From contig JAHNUO010000013.1 of the NCBI GenBank assembly GCA_019787685.1, positions 992,001 through 1,056,000 on the forward strand: DNA of 64,000 nt, read 5' to 3'. Of the stretch, positions 21,640-32,679 are shown one piece after another; position 1 is the stretch's first letter; every line of letters begins with the position of its first letter. Source of the DNA: Chiua virens (taxonomy: Eukaryota > Basidiomycota > Agaricomycetes > Boletales > Boletaceae). The notes under the pieces were generated by a model. That model did no database searches, was not told where the DNA came from, and saw only the letters and a program-made list of their open reading frames with translations. Made by a program: the position numbers and the translations under genes.

Positions 21640-22690
21640 ACCAACCCGCATCAACACCGTAATGACCTACCACTCTTGCTCTACCCCCGACTTCGAAAAC
21701 GAAATCACCCACTCAGTTCCTGTCTTCACCCCCACTGTGTCCATTCCTCATTGCCCACTCCCACCACCAGCGACCCCTGCCTCAAATGTCTCCACCCGAT
21801 CCCCTTCTCCTGCTGTTTCAGCAGTTGGTCCTTCTCAATGGCCTGTTCCTTCTGAGCACCCTAGTCGCGTTCATTCTCCTCTCCAGGCAGTAGATCTTCC
21901 CTACCATTCCCACACTATCTGCTCGTCTTCGTCAACCCCCGAATACTTTCACTGTATGTGCAAACTCATCCTAGATCCTGTGATGGCCTTCCCCATCAAG
22001 CATCACCTAGACTTGAACTCGCCCCTCAACGCCCTCTATTTGGCATATCTCCAATGTGAGCGCCTCACCTTCATCCAATCAGACTTACTCAGCTGAGACC
22101 ACCACTCCCACCTCCTTTCCATAGTCACCAGACAAATCCATGACTGAATCTGCACCTACCTTGAGCATGCATTACATCAAATGCAGATGGGGGAATTCTT
22201 AGAAGACCTCCACCACTACCAAACGGAGCTGTCCCTCTATATCCACTTTCCTGCGCGCCAGTCCTCTACTCCATCCGCCTCCTCCAAACCATCTACAGAA
22301 GAGGAGATGATTGCCGGCAATCATGCTGAAGCCGAATACCTTTTTCACACTGGTCAGGTATCCCTCCCCAACACTCACTCTCACTGGCACAAGGCATGCT
22401 TCGAATGCCAAAAACTCGACCATATCCGTATTGAATGTGGAATGTACCAGTGCCCCATTTGTCTTACCTGGGCCCCAGGCCATATCCAGTCCTGCTGCCC
22501 TGGACGACCTCCTAGGGTACGCGCTTACATCCCCCTTGCCGACTCGCTTACTCCTGTGGCTACCAGAACTACTTGGAGAAGGCACTCCCCTTGTCCTGCC
22601 ATCCCATTCACATCATCCTTCTCGACGAATTTGTCTTCTTCGTCTCACTGCAATGGCCACTCTGTACTCCCTGTACCCCCACCTCAATGA
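21640..22690 (+). pseudogene. Family A post-chromodomain frame with two CCHC-like motifs
   Basis: Beyond the chromodomain, frames 21662-22096 and 22181-22690 encode one protein region with a stop between. Residues 73-86 of the second frame are CFECQKLDHIRIEC (C-X2-C-X4-H-X4-C), followed at once by CPICLTWAPGHIQSCC, a C-X2-C-X6-H-X3-C arrangement (nt 22397-22498). The same order appears in the copy at 2760-2860. Upstream is a helical segment (AFPIKHHLDLNSPLNALYLAYL). Conservation in two independently decayed copies argues it was a real part of the element, either a pol extension or a separate frame. Function is unknown; nucleic-acid binding is the obvious guess. Confidence 0.65.
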
Positions 22691-22855
22691 TCCCACCGCC
22701 ATGCGCAACAGCGTTCCATGTCTCCTGATCGACACTTGGCATCCCCATGTGATGACCCCATTGATAACAAGGGCTATGCCAATATCACCAGCAGTCCTGT
22801 CCATGATGCGTTCGATTTTTAGTGATGATCTTTGCTTGATGCTTTGATCGTACTC

Positions 22856-22864
22856 GGGGGGTAA
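22856..22864 (+). promoter_or_regulatory. Polypurine tract, family A
   Basis: GGGGGGTAA directly precedes the 3' LTR start TGTTACAAT; second-strand synthesis would begin here. Confidence 0.6.
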
Positions 22865-23512
22865 TGTTACAATTTCTTTCTTTCCTTCATTTCACTTGTA
22901 CTACTTCTCATTACTCAATACCTAGGTATCTTCATATGTTCATCTGTACTTTGTTTCTCTTACGTAACCAGCATTGGCATCACCCAATAGCTTACGCTCT
23001 TCCTTTCATGTCATCATCCGATGGCATCGCTCTTACTCATTTCTTTCTCATCATTATCCAATGGCTTTGCATTTGTCATTTCATCTTCGTCATCGTCTGC
23101 TGCCTTCGCATTGTACAATTCCTCCTTTCAGCCCTTTTTCCTTCTGCTCTTCTTGGCCACCCCTTTTGGACACTTGGTCCATGCACAATTCCTATAGTAT
23201 AAATACCTCGCAGTGTTACTCCTGTACCCTAGTCTTGATCTCCACAATCTAGCTGAGTATCATTGCTCCACTTGGACTCTTCACAGTCAACCTGTAACCC
23301 TTGACCGTCCCTCAGGTATAGATTCCCAACCGGACAACTCTCAGCAACACCTGAGTTTTCACTCGTCTCTCTGGTAGCAATCTACTAACCAGAAACCCTC
23401 GTCTACTCTTCAGCGCACCATATACCAAGTGGTGGTTGTTTGAGTTATCACAGCCACTTGATACTTTGTGCTTTTGTGGCTATGCTAGGTCCTACCCAGA
23501 ACTATTGTAACA
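22865..23512 (+). repeat. Family A 3' LTR
   Basis: 648 bp, TGTTACAAT to ATTGTAACA. It lacks a block of about 58 bp between the mRNA start region and the 3' end that is present in the 5' LTR, so the two LTRs are not simple products of one recent insertion. Confidence 0.85.
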
Positions 23513-23667
23513 GCAGGTACATTCTAAATGTTGTTGTGTGCCATTCTGGGTGAGTGGGACTTAGAGAGTGAGAATTGTGGGCAAAGTTATGAAGTGGCTA
23601 CTTTTGAGTCTGATAGATTTGAGTTGGATCCCCATCACATTGAGTTAGCAAATTTCATTGTACCACT

Positions 23668-25780
23668 GTGAATCCCCCAGCCATGCCCAGTTGCAAAAAA
23701 AGAAAATGCCAATGCTTACCAAAATGCAAGAGGCAAAAAAAAGCTCTTAGTTATCGAACTTGCCTTCATCACTACAAACAAGCCAACTACAAGGACAGTG
23801 GACATGCCTTGCAGTTACCACCTTTGATAGTTGGTCTAACAGACCAAGCTATGGACTTGGATGTCAATGAGGTTCAAGACAACATCTTGCATGATGTGAC
23901 TAATTCCCCCAAACTGCAACAAGAATCTGGGCATTCATCTTCTGGATCTTTAGATGGTTTTACATCTGATTCTGAATCAGACGATAAGTTTGGCCATACT
24001 CACTCCAAGTCTCTTGTGAATCTTGGCTATCAAGAGTTCGATAAGTATGTGCCTTATCTAGACCCTGCCACCAGTGAGATTGAGACAAAGTACCATGACC
24101 TGTGTACAAGAAACTTGACAGCTACTTACTACTGACAAAGCTCATGGACATTAATTTCAGGAGAGACCTTATTGAGTGACCAAGATCAAGATAACCACCA
24201 AGCCTTTGGCCTGCATATCAGTGCCAATTTACCATAAAAGGCCTTTGCTTAGCTACACATGGCATTTTCACACAGGTTGAAGCTTGCCTCAGAGTTCGTT
24301 ATGGAGAATAGGCTCAAGGTGTTAACAGAGGTTGTTCCGAAACACTTTGACTGCTGTATCAACTCTTTTATGGCATTCACTGGTTGCTACACATATCAAG
24401 ACTATTGCTTGTACTGCAATGAACATCATTACAACACAGACCGTCGACCTCATTACCAGTACTCCTATTTGTTCCTCACCACCTAACTTCAAGGACTCTT
24501 TAGCGACCCAGACACTGTCAAGACTCTTCTCTATCATCATCAATATATAGCTTTTGCAGACCCAACTCAGACATTTTTTATGGAGACCTATATTATCAGC
24601 TGTGTGACACTTGTGTCATTGTTGATGGCACTGAACAGTCATATTGTTTCTTCAGTCACCCAAACAATATAGCATTTTCTCTGGCAACTGATGACTACCT
24701 GCTATTTGGTTGCCAGCGAAAAGGACCATCTGCAAATCCAATACTCATCCAGATATATAATCTCTCTCCCCATATTCGAACCCATCTGAAAAACCTTATC
24801 TGTGTTGGTGTTATATCAGGCCCATCTTCTCTGAAAGACATTGTCTCCTTTTTGGCTCCCCTTGAGGATGACTGTGTTAGGCTTGCAAAAGACATCATCA
24901 TATTTGATTTCCTCACTCAGACCATGTTCCTACTTTGTGCATACAAGATTTTTGAGCTTAGTGATATCATGGCCATCAAGAAGTTGCTTGAGATTTGTGG
25001 TCATAACATGTTCTGTCCATGCCAATCATGTCTTATCACTGGCACTTGGAACTTAGCTGAGAGAAAAACCAATTATTATGTTCCACTGGTCACACCGAAG
25101 CAACAGACTCAGACTCAGACTCAGACACAGCCACATGTCAATGTACACAGTCTTCCACTTCAAACACACATATTTCCATGAGATGTGAGATCAGATTTGA
25201 AATGCTTTCTCAGCAAAATCTTGGGAGAAGATTGGCAAGGCAACAGGGCTTCAGATCAGGGAGATTGACATATCATGACATTAAGTTAATACAATTGACT
25301 TGGCAAGATCCTATCCTTTGGAATAGATGCATTTGTTCCTTGAAAACATAATCCTGACCCTCATAAAGCACTGGATGGAAACCTTCAAAGGTCTTGGGCC
25401 TGGAAATGAAGACTATGAGATTGAAGTGTGTGTGCGGTACGACATCTTGGATGAACTGATTTGCACATTGCCAGAAGTTGCAGCTCAGGCTTTCCAACAC
25501 CTTGCTGGGACAACAATCATGATTGCTCTGCTGACTCCATGTCAAACACTGGGAAGAGATATAACAAGGAGCTCACTAGTTATACCCAAAAACTTGCCAC
25601 CCTTGCAACTGACATTCGAAATGTTCAGTCTGTAGTGGGCCAGTTACAGAAGACCTGCTGGGAAGGTGGTACATTGTTGATCATGGTAGAGAATTTGCAA
25701 GTCCAGCAGCTCCTCAAGATACAGCCTCTGATTATGAGACTGATGGAAAAGAGTTCTGATCCTTTGGTGAAGTAATTACC
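23668..25780 (+). pseudogene. Tnp2-type CACTA transposase remnant
   Basis: The first frame (23668-24135) starts with a Cys/Lys-rich segment (CKKRKCQCLPKCKRQKK). The next holds FDCCINSFMAFTG and YCLYCNEHHYN, the hallmark of fungal Tnp2/CACTA transposases. Further pieces read GDLYYQLCDT, CVGVISGPSSLKDI, FLAPLEDDCVRLA, ICGHNMFCPCQSC and, at 25327, MHLFLENIILTLIKHWMETF with GNEDYEI. The order matches the family from the N-terminus to near the C-terminus. Frames change repeatedly and stops are frequent, so it is dead. A short (CAGACT)n run lies at about 25105-25128. It starts about 150 bp after the family A 3' LTR and is unrelated to the Plavaka gene on the other side. Confidence 0.75.
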
Positions 25781-26192
25781 TCAATTAGACACATCAATAG
25801 ACAATGGAAAGCCTCATAGGGTGATTCAGTACTCACAACAAATGAATGTCACTAATAAGTACAAATCTACAATAGTAGTGCATGGGACAGGCAACGAGGA
25901 GGTCATGGAGCAGCTTAAGCCATGAAACTTAGCCAAATTAGGTCAGGACATTGGAAGCATAAGAACAGCTTGTGCTTATGGTGAGCAGATCTGTGTAAAA
26001 TGCATCAACTCTTGCCTCACCTTGCCTGATGACAATGTGATAACCATTATACTGCAGTTGTCACATTGTCATTGCCCTCATTGCTCTTGCTCTTGCCCTT
26101 GTCACTCTGCCCTTGTCACTCTTGCCCTTGTCACCCTTGCCTTTGCCTTGCCTCTTCTCTTGCCTGACAATGACAATGACAATGATGATGAT
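25781..26192. repeat. CTTGCC/GTCAC-rich tandem repeat, left part
   Basis: From about 26040 the sequence consists of variants of a phrase such as cttgcccttgtcac, ending in gacaatgacaatgatgat. The same array resumes at 27605 after two LTRs, where its period is about 111 bp. The first 250 bp hold nothing recognised. Confidence 0.6.
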
Positions 26193-26862
26193 TGTTATGG
26201 TAGTTCCAGGTAGGACCTAGCATAGCCACAAAACCACTAAGTACCAAGTGGCTGCAATAACTTACACAACCACCACTTGAGACATGGTGCACTGAAGAGT
26301 TCGAGAGTAGGTTACTGGTCAGCGGATTGCTACCAGTGAGACAAGATAGAACTCAGGCTTGTTGCTGAGAGTTTCCTTTTGAGAATCTATACTCAAAGGA
26401 CCAAGGGTCAAGGGTGGACTATGTTGAGTCCAAGGATCATGGGTTGACTACACTGAGTCTGAGGGTCAAGTGGTCACAGGGAGATTCTGAGTGGAGCAGT
26501 GATACTCAGCTAGATTGCAGAGATCAAGACTAGGGTACAGGAGTGTCACTGTGAGGTATTTATATGTATAAATTGTGCACAGACCAAGTGTCCAAAATGG
26601 TGACCATGAAGAGCAGAACCAATCACACATTAATGGTCAAAGGAAATTATACAATATGAAGGCAATGGACGATGACAAGAAAGGAATGAGTAAGCATGAT
26701 GCCATCAGATGATGACGAGAATGTAATGAGTAAGTCATCAGGTAGAGCCAATACAGGGTTACATAAGGTAAAAGAAAACAAAGTACAGATGAATGTACAA
26801 AGATACCTAGGTACTGAGCATAGTGAAGTAGTACAAGTGGAAGGAAAAGAAGAATCATAACA
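26193..26862 (-). repeat. Family A solo LTR, TSD ATGAT
   Basis: A 670-bp LTR, reverse orientation, from TGTTATGG to CATAACA. Exact 5-bp duplications ATGAT lie at 26188-26192 and 26863-26867. It is inserted in the tandem repeat array. Confidence 0.9.
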
Positions 26863-26903
26863 ATGATGACAACATGATAATCGTGATAACATGGTCATCA
26901 CAT

Positions 26904-27604
26904 TGTAGGAGTTAGATACTCACAGTTGTAGGATACCTTTTCCTCACTCTCCATCATGTCCTATCATCTCCCATCTCATCCACCATTGACTTCATGCCAG
27001 TCTGGTTTCATTCCCAGCATTTACAGATCATCTGAATCCAATCCAAGTCCAATCCAAGTCAACACGATCCAATATGGTTTCATCGTATATATTCCGCTTC
27101 ATCTGATTTGACTTGTTCTATTCGATTTGGCCTTATTAAGGTCATTACTATCCTAACACCTTCTTTTCCTTTGTTATCTACAAGGTTTGACACTCCTTCT
27201 TAAATACTCACCCTACATTGATCCTGTACACTTACCTAGGGTCAGATTGCCTGTAACAGTCCTGGGTTATGCCCAGGACTATAAAACCATGTTTTCTAAT
27301 ATAAAATAGGATCTTTCTGCGTTCAGGAGATCTCCTGTTTACTCTCCCATGTGTGAGTGAGCTGGATAGCTTTCCTTTTACCTCGTCCTATTGTTCCTTT
27401 GCATCTCATCTACTCGAATCAATCCTCTCATCACCTCAACTCCACCCGGATACTTTTTCATCAACCACTTTTCATCCTGGATCGTTCAGCAGCCTCTAGG
27501 ACTCCTAGACAAACCCAAATCTTTCATTCCTTCCAGTATAACCCCCCTTGGGACAAACTTATCACCCCACCTTTCTTCATTTCACCTATTATTTGATATC
27601 TACA
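26904..27604 (+). repeat. Family B solo LTR, TSD ACAT
   Basis: The LTR of family B in opposite orientation to the 8.6-kb element, from TGTAGGAGTT to ATCTACA, with ACAT at 26900-26903 and 27605-27608. It shows many CG to TG/CA changes relative to the young copy. The palindrome and TATAAAA are kept near 27261-27290. Confidence 0.9.
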
Positions 27605-27830
27605 ACATCGTCATCACCCTCCTTGCCCTTGTTCTTGTCACCTTCACCTTCACCTCACTTCTCACCTCACCCTGCCCGACAATGATGACACAATAATCAC
27701 AATAACGTGGTTATGACATTGTCATCGCCCTTCTCACCCTTGTTCTCATCACCTTCATCTTTGCCTCACCTCTTGCCTCACCCTGCCTGACAACAACAAC
27801 AACAGGTGTCATGCTTGATGCTGGCGAAAA
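27605..27830. repeat. Tandem repeat, right part (period about 111 bp)
   Basis: Two units, beginning catcgtcatcaccc (27606) and cattgtcatcgccc (27717), continue the array interrupted at 26193. Each ends in a ctcaccctgcc(c/t)gacaa phrase. Confidence 0.65.
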
Positions 27831-28858
27831 CATCAGTCACATGGATCTGAACATACAAGATTGTATGCACCAGTGCTGACACAGGCAGCCCTTGTCACAA
27901 GTCATATGTTTTTGCAAGGTCATGTGTCCAAAAATGGTCCAACTTGACAGCTACCAACATCTGCACAAGAATGATTGGTAAGATGTACATCAGTGGAGTG
28001 ATCCCTACTGTTTGCCAGTTTGCCTCCTAGTCTCTTAGGAGCTCAGGCTTCACAAAAGCAAGGGTGCTGAGCTGTCATTTGGAATAAGGACATGATTCCA
28101 AGGTGGAATGCCAGGAAAATTACATAAAAATTGGACATGCAGCATGGGTACTGAATTTTGGTTGCTTTTGAGCAGTACTAAAATTCATTTGCTCTGTGTT
28201 CAGCAGTGGCAATGCACACACAGTGTGAGTACTGAATTTAGGTTGCTTTTGAGCAGCACTGAAATTAATTTGCTCTGTTTGCAGCAATGGTGATGCACAT
28301 GCAGTATAAGTACTGAATTTTGGTTACTTTTGAAGGGTACTGAAATTAATTTGCTCACTTTTCAGTGGTGGTGGTGCTAAATTTGGTCCTTCAGTACCTG
28401 AAGTCCTTGTTTTGTGTGACCAAGAGCAGTGAATGACCTGGCAGATCCACTGGTCTGCTCTCCATTCATGTTCATGCACTTGTGTGTAATATACATGCAA
28501 TTGAATTCCTCACAGACAAGTGTTTTAGCAGTCTTGATCCACTCAGGCAGGCTCCCAATCAGCAAGTTTGAAGTATTATAGCTTGTGATGAGGATGTAAG
28601 ACTGGAAGAAGGGATTTTGAGAGATGTACACTGAGGTAAAGAATGGAACATACCCATGGCAATTCAATATACTACAGAACCATTGGTTAGCTTGTAATAA
28701 TGATTGAGTGTCTTTTTGGCAAGCTGAAGAGCAGTGCAGACTGCAGGTGAGAGGGTTGCATCATGAGATTTGGTGGTCAAACTCTCATGAATGACATCCA
28801 TGGTGGGATGATGGTTGGGAGGTTGGGGGTAGAACATGAGAAGAATAGAGTAGCATGC
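27831..28858. other. Unassigned region with an 81-bp tandem repeat
   Basis: Three units of 81 bp begin at 28148, 28229 and 28310 with GTACTGAATTT. As 81 is a multiple of three, a plus frame repeats TEF(W/R)LLLSSTxI. A 96-residue minus-strand frame (28667-28377) has no recognised domain. No clear gene is seen. Confidence 0.6.
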
Positions 28859-30079
28859 TATTAAAGACTGTGCAACTCGGAGGTTGCTAACTCTGGATCT
28901 CCAGAGTTGTAGTGTCAGACAGGACTTGGCTTCACTGTATGTGGTGCGCCCTTGTCACAGTCTGTCCCTGTATTTATGGATGTGTGGAGAATGGAGGTCA
29001 AAGTAAGACTCAACACATAAAGTGGAGTTGAGCAGAGTGAAGACTGTCAAGGTCTTCTCAGAGTGTTTGGAGTGAGTCATACAAATAAACTAATATTCAG
29101 ACTGAAGTTACAATCAAAGTAACTACAATTTATATACTTGGAGGAAACTGTTACAATAGCTCCAGGTAGGAACTAGCATAGCCACAAAAGCACTAAGTAC
29201 CCAATAACTCAAACAACCACCACTTGGTATGTGGTGTGCTGGATGAGTCAAACACGGGATTGCTGGTCAGTGGATTGCTACCAGTGAGTCAAGTGAGAGC
29301 TCAGGCATTGCTGCGGTGTCCAGTTGGGAATCTATACCCAAGGAACCAAGGGCTTTCTCTTGTGATTGAGGTAGTATGTAGGTGTTGGCCTAGGGTCAAG
29401 GAATGAGTGGTCGAGGGGTCACAGGGGTGTTCCTGAGTGGAGCAGTATGAGAATCATGCATGGAGCAAGTGTCCAAAAGGGATGGTCAAGAAGAGCAGAA
29501 GGGCGAAAGGCCAAAAGGAGGAATCATACGATGTGAAGGCAGCGCACAATGACAAAAGTGAAATAACTAAATACAATGCCATTGGATAATGATGTGAAAT
29601 GAAATGAGTAAGAGCAATGCCCTTGGATGATGAGGAGAAAGAAATGAGTAAGCACTCGGGTGATGCCGGTGTGGGTTACATAGGTGAAAAGGGAACAAAG
29701 TACAGATGAACATACAAGGATACCTAGGTATCAAGTGAAGAGAAGTAGTACAAGTGAAGAAAAAAAGAAATTGTAACAGAAACAGAGTGATTAGTCATGG
29801 AGCAAGAAGATAAATAATATGGAAAAATGGAGAATAACTGAATGCTGAGTGAGACAGATAGCAGGAAACTACATAACCAGAGGTAATCAGGTACTAAGGA
29901 ACCTGGAGCTGTGCTTGTAAGCAAGACACAGGTTTATGTACTAAAACAAAAGGGGAACATATATATGTAACAGAAGGCCCAGGGTCACAGAGTTGTGTCC
30001 TGAGAAAGATTGACCCAGAGTTATCATCTAAGAGAGTCGGAGTTGTGTCCAGAGGAATGGAGAATGGAGCAGTATGACA
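28859..30079 (-). repeat. Family C solo LTR, TSD CATGC, carrying a nested family A LTR
   Basis: Reverse-orientation LTR of a third family (sense TGTCATA to TTTAATA), flanked by exact CATGC duplications at 28854-28858 and 30080-30084. Without the inserted family A LTR and its duplication it is about 586 bp, matching the copy at 32680. A TATATAAA element lies on the minus strand at 29136-29129. Confidence 0.85.
29149..29778 (-). repeat. Family A solo LTR nested in LTR C, TSD GAAAC
   Basis: A 630-bp LTR in reverse orientation, with GAAAC at 29144-29148 and 29779-29783. It is inserted 12 bp upstream of the TATA box of the host LTR. Confidence 0.9.
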
Positions 30080-30234
30080 CATGCTTCAGAATCTACACAC
30101 ACAAGACATGACATAATCACCACACCCACTTTCAATTGAGTTAGAATGCAGCTTCAACATATCATGCAACTCAATCAGTATGTCCCACTCCATGTCCCCA
30201 AGCTCAAACTGTCTCAAATCTTGTCTCTGGGTTA

Positions 30235-30453
30235 TACAGTGAGCAAAAAAACTGTTGCAATATTTAACCCTAATGTGGTGTGTATAGTACACCACAGACA
30301 CTTGTGGGAAGTTCACTTAGCTTTGGTGAGACCAAATAAAGTACAAATCCTTGGCTACAAATTGGGCTCTGTGTCATGTGATTTAGCCCAGTGGCTGCAA
30401 AAATATTGCCATTTGAAGTCACTCTAGTCATTGCAACAGTTTTGTTACTATAT
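30235..30453. repeat. Short element with Tc1-like inverted ends
   Basis: TACAGTGAGCAAAAAAACTG followed by TTGCAA at 30235-30260 is an imperfect reverse complement of TTGCAACAGTTTTGTTACTATA at about 30432-30453. The second end adjoins the stop codon of the Tc1 pseudogene, so this may be a miniature relative or the 3' terminal part of that transposon. Confidence 0.5.
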
Positions 30454-30458
30454 GGTAA

Positions 30459-31355
30459 TTAGTATGAAGTGTACCCTCCTTTGGCCTTGATAACCTCCTG
30501 AACCTTCCTGGGCATACTCTCAATCAACCTTTGACACTCCTCTGCCCCAATCCTATACCACTCTGCTTGAATTCTCTTCCAAAATTCCAATACCCCCTTG
30601 GCTGGCTCAGGATACTCTGCTAGCCTTCTTTTAAGGATGAACCATAGATGTTATATGGGATTAAGATCTAGGGACTGAGCAGGCCATACCATGATCTCAA
30701 ACCCATGCTCCTCAAACCACTCCTTGGCCTTTCTACTGGTATGTTTGGTATTATTATCTTGTTAAAAGATAATGTCCTCTGGAGAGAATTCAAAATCCAC
30801 CAGGGTTTGTTGGAGATAATCCTCTAAAATCTGCACATAGAGGTTAGCATCCATCTTACCATCCATCTTGCAAGCCATTCCAACCCCTTCCCAACTCATA
30901 CAACCCCATATGATCACTGAACCTCCCCTAAACTTAACTGTACCCTGTACAATTCTATCACTAAGGCCCTCTCCTGGCTTTTTCCAAGCCTATTTCCTGC
31001 CATCTGACCCAATATGATTGATTTTGGTCTCATCTGACCATATGACATGCCTGTAAACATACTTATCTGTGTTGTGGCAGGACAAGGTGCCTCCCTCAGT
31101 GATACTTGGTGATTGGGCTCATAAGTTTTCAGTGTCATACAGGTCTTCCAAGTCCCCATCAGTCATAGTGTTTGATTTTTTGCTCTTTTTGAAGCCACTG
31201 TGGGCCTCTCTGGTAATAGTAGGTATGCCTGCCACTGCATTGACATCACTATTTTTGTGCTTTCTAGAGTTATTCCCAGGTTTGTCAATGGCTGCCACCT
31301 TTACCTTTTCAGTCAGTTTAATTTGGTGTTTTGATAACTGAATGAAGTCAGACAT
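30459..31355 (-). pseudogene. Tc1/mariner-type transposase pseudogene
   Basis: Reading on the minus strand, the C-terminal two thirds is clear: HVIWSDETKINHIG with the first catalytic Asp, then GGSVIIWGCMSW, the second Asp in QDNNTKHTS, WPAQSLDLNPI, and HLWFILKRRLAEYPEP to a stop at 30459. The third catalytic acid, expected as Glu in NPIEHLW, is a TAA stop at 30651-30653 (GAA to TAA), which alone kills the enzyme. Other stops occur. The upstream frame 31355-31119 (LSKHQIKLTEKVKVAAID) probably represents the helix-turn-helix N-terminus. These enzymes cut and paste at TA dinucleotides. Confidence 0.75.
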
Positions 31356-31439
31356 TAGTGCTGCAATGTTAGAAGCCTGAGAAGCCTGTTGTTTTTCTTT
31401 GGTCAGATGACATTGATCTCAGATGGCTCTGGGGCTGAA

Positions 31440-32679
31440 ACTTTGGTTAACATGTACTATATAGTTATTTATTAGATCATTTTTGTATAGCTATTCCAAG
31501 CAAACCCAGCCAACAGGTGCAGGTCAGGTTGTGGGTGTGACAAATGGGTACCTGCACCCACACCTGAGAGGCACCCACACCTAAGACCCATCTGGGTTAT
31601 CCCAACCCATGCCACTCACTAGAGAGGAGAGGTGAAGTTGTCATCATCGTTGTCATCTCATCATGACGAACCAGTGGTAGGTTACCATCATGGGATGTAG
31701 GAACTCAGAGAGGAGAGGAGAGGAGAGGAGGGGGGATTATCATGTCATTCATTGTGTCTGACTCATTGAGCCTCAAGAAGAGATGGAGTCATCATTATCA
31801 TCATCACATGTTGCATCACCATGGAGTGAGATGGCACAGAGGACACAGTGATGATGTGGCAACATGCTGTGTCAACAACACAGCACATTGTGATGTTGTC
31901 ATCATGTTCAGGTGGCATGGGAGATTGAGATGGGAAAGGAAGACAAGGGATAGGCAGGTATGGGGTAGAATGGCTGGCCCAGGGATGAACATGATGTGTT
32001 GACAATATGACACATGTCACATTGTCATCATGTTGCATCACATCTTGTGTGAACATGTGGCACTGACATGGCAAGGGATGAAAGATAATGTGTGAGGTGT
32101 GGCTTGAGAAATGAGGGGTGAGCAAGGTGTAGGAAGAGTGAGGTATAGGGTGGTGAATGTGACAAGACAAACTGAGTTGTCACATCATCCATCATGTCTG
32201 ACTCACTGAGGGAGGGGGAGAAGGAAAGAAAAGGAGGGAGTCATCACATCAACAAACACATCATCGTCATTGTCATCCACTGAGTTGTCACAGTACAGAG
32301 AAGGAAGGAGTGTGGGACAGGTTAGGTGAAGCATGATGATGATGCAACAATATGCTGTGTTGTCATTGTGGCACACTGTGTTATTGTTGTGTCCACTGGC
32401 AGGTGGCATGAAAGGTAAGGATGAGGTGTGGGAGGGTGTGTGTTGTCATGACTCTCACACAAAGTAATTAGAGCAGGCCCTGGCCTCAGGCTCTAGCCAA
32501 GGGCTTCTCAAAATCAAAGCCTGAGCCTCAGGCCCTTTGAAGCCCCAGTGCAGGGCCCAGCCCAGCTCAGCCTGGGGCTTCAGAGGGCTCAAAGCCAGGC
32601 CTGGCAAATCACTAACTGTTACCACTACAGGGTTCAGCATTTGTTCTAGGTTGTTTCACCAAGATGCTCTTCATCCAGC
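31440..32679. repeat. Degenerate long repeats; no gene
   Basis: A phrase around tgtctgactca(t/c)tgag followed by GATGATG and ACACTGTG-rich sequence appears at about 31740-31960 and again, diverged, at about 32180-32420, giving a period near 450 bp. A GAGAG run is at 31713-31733. At 32470-32600 the sequence is dense in AGGCC/GGCCT words and partly palindromic. Long open frames here on both strands are low-complexity. Confidence 0.5.
32600..32658 (+). repeat. Fragment of family D LTR 3' end
   Basis: The last 19 bp (TTTGTTCTAGGTTGTTTCA, ending 32658) equal the end of the family D LTR at 61188, and ccactac upstream also fits. It lies 21 bp before the family C LTR. Confidence 0.5.

Larger units (their letters stand above)
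15965..23512 (+). mobile_element. Family A Ty3/chromovirus element with two LTRs, degraded
   Basis: The 7.5-kb element has LTRs of 706 bp (15965-16670) and 648 bp (22865-23512); the main length difference is a block of about 58 bp absent from the 3' LTR. The order is LTR, primer site, gag, protease, reverse transcriptase, RNase H, integrase, chromodomain, an extra zinc-knuckle frame, polypurine tract, LTR. Many stops, mostly explained by CGA to TGA or CAG to TAG changes, make it non-functional. No target duplication is seen (GGCTC before, GCAGG after), in contrast to the five solo LTRs of the family. Confidence 0.9.

Noticed and set aside
26010..28390. CRISPR-like array
   Set aside because: The repeats are direct tandem units without unique spacers, and the setting is a fungal nuclear genome.
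31742..32170. Overlapping frames of 86 residues (plus) and 135 residues (minus)
   Set aside because: His/Met/Ser-rich, low-complexity translations of GATGATG/ACATGTG repeats; no sign of a real protein.
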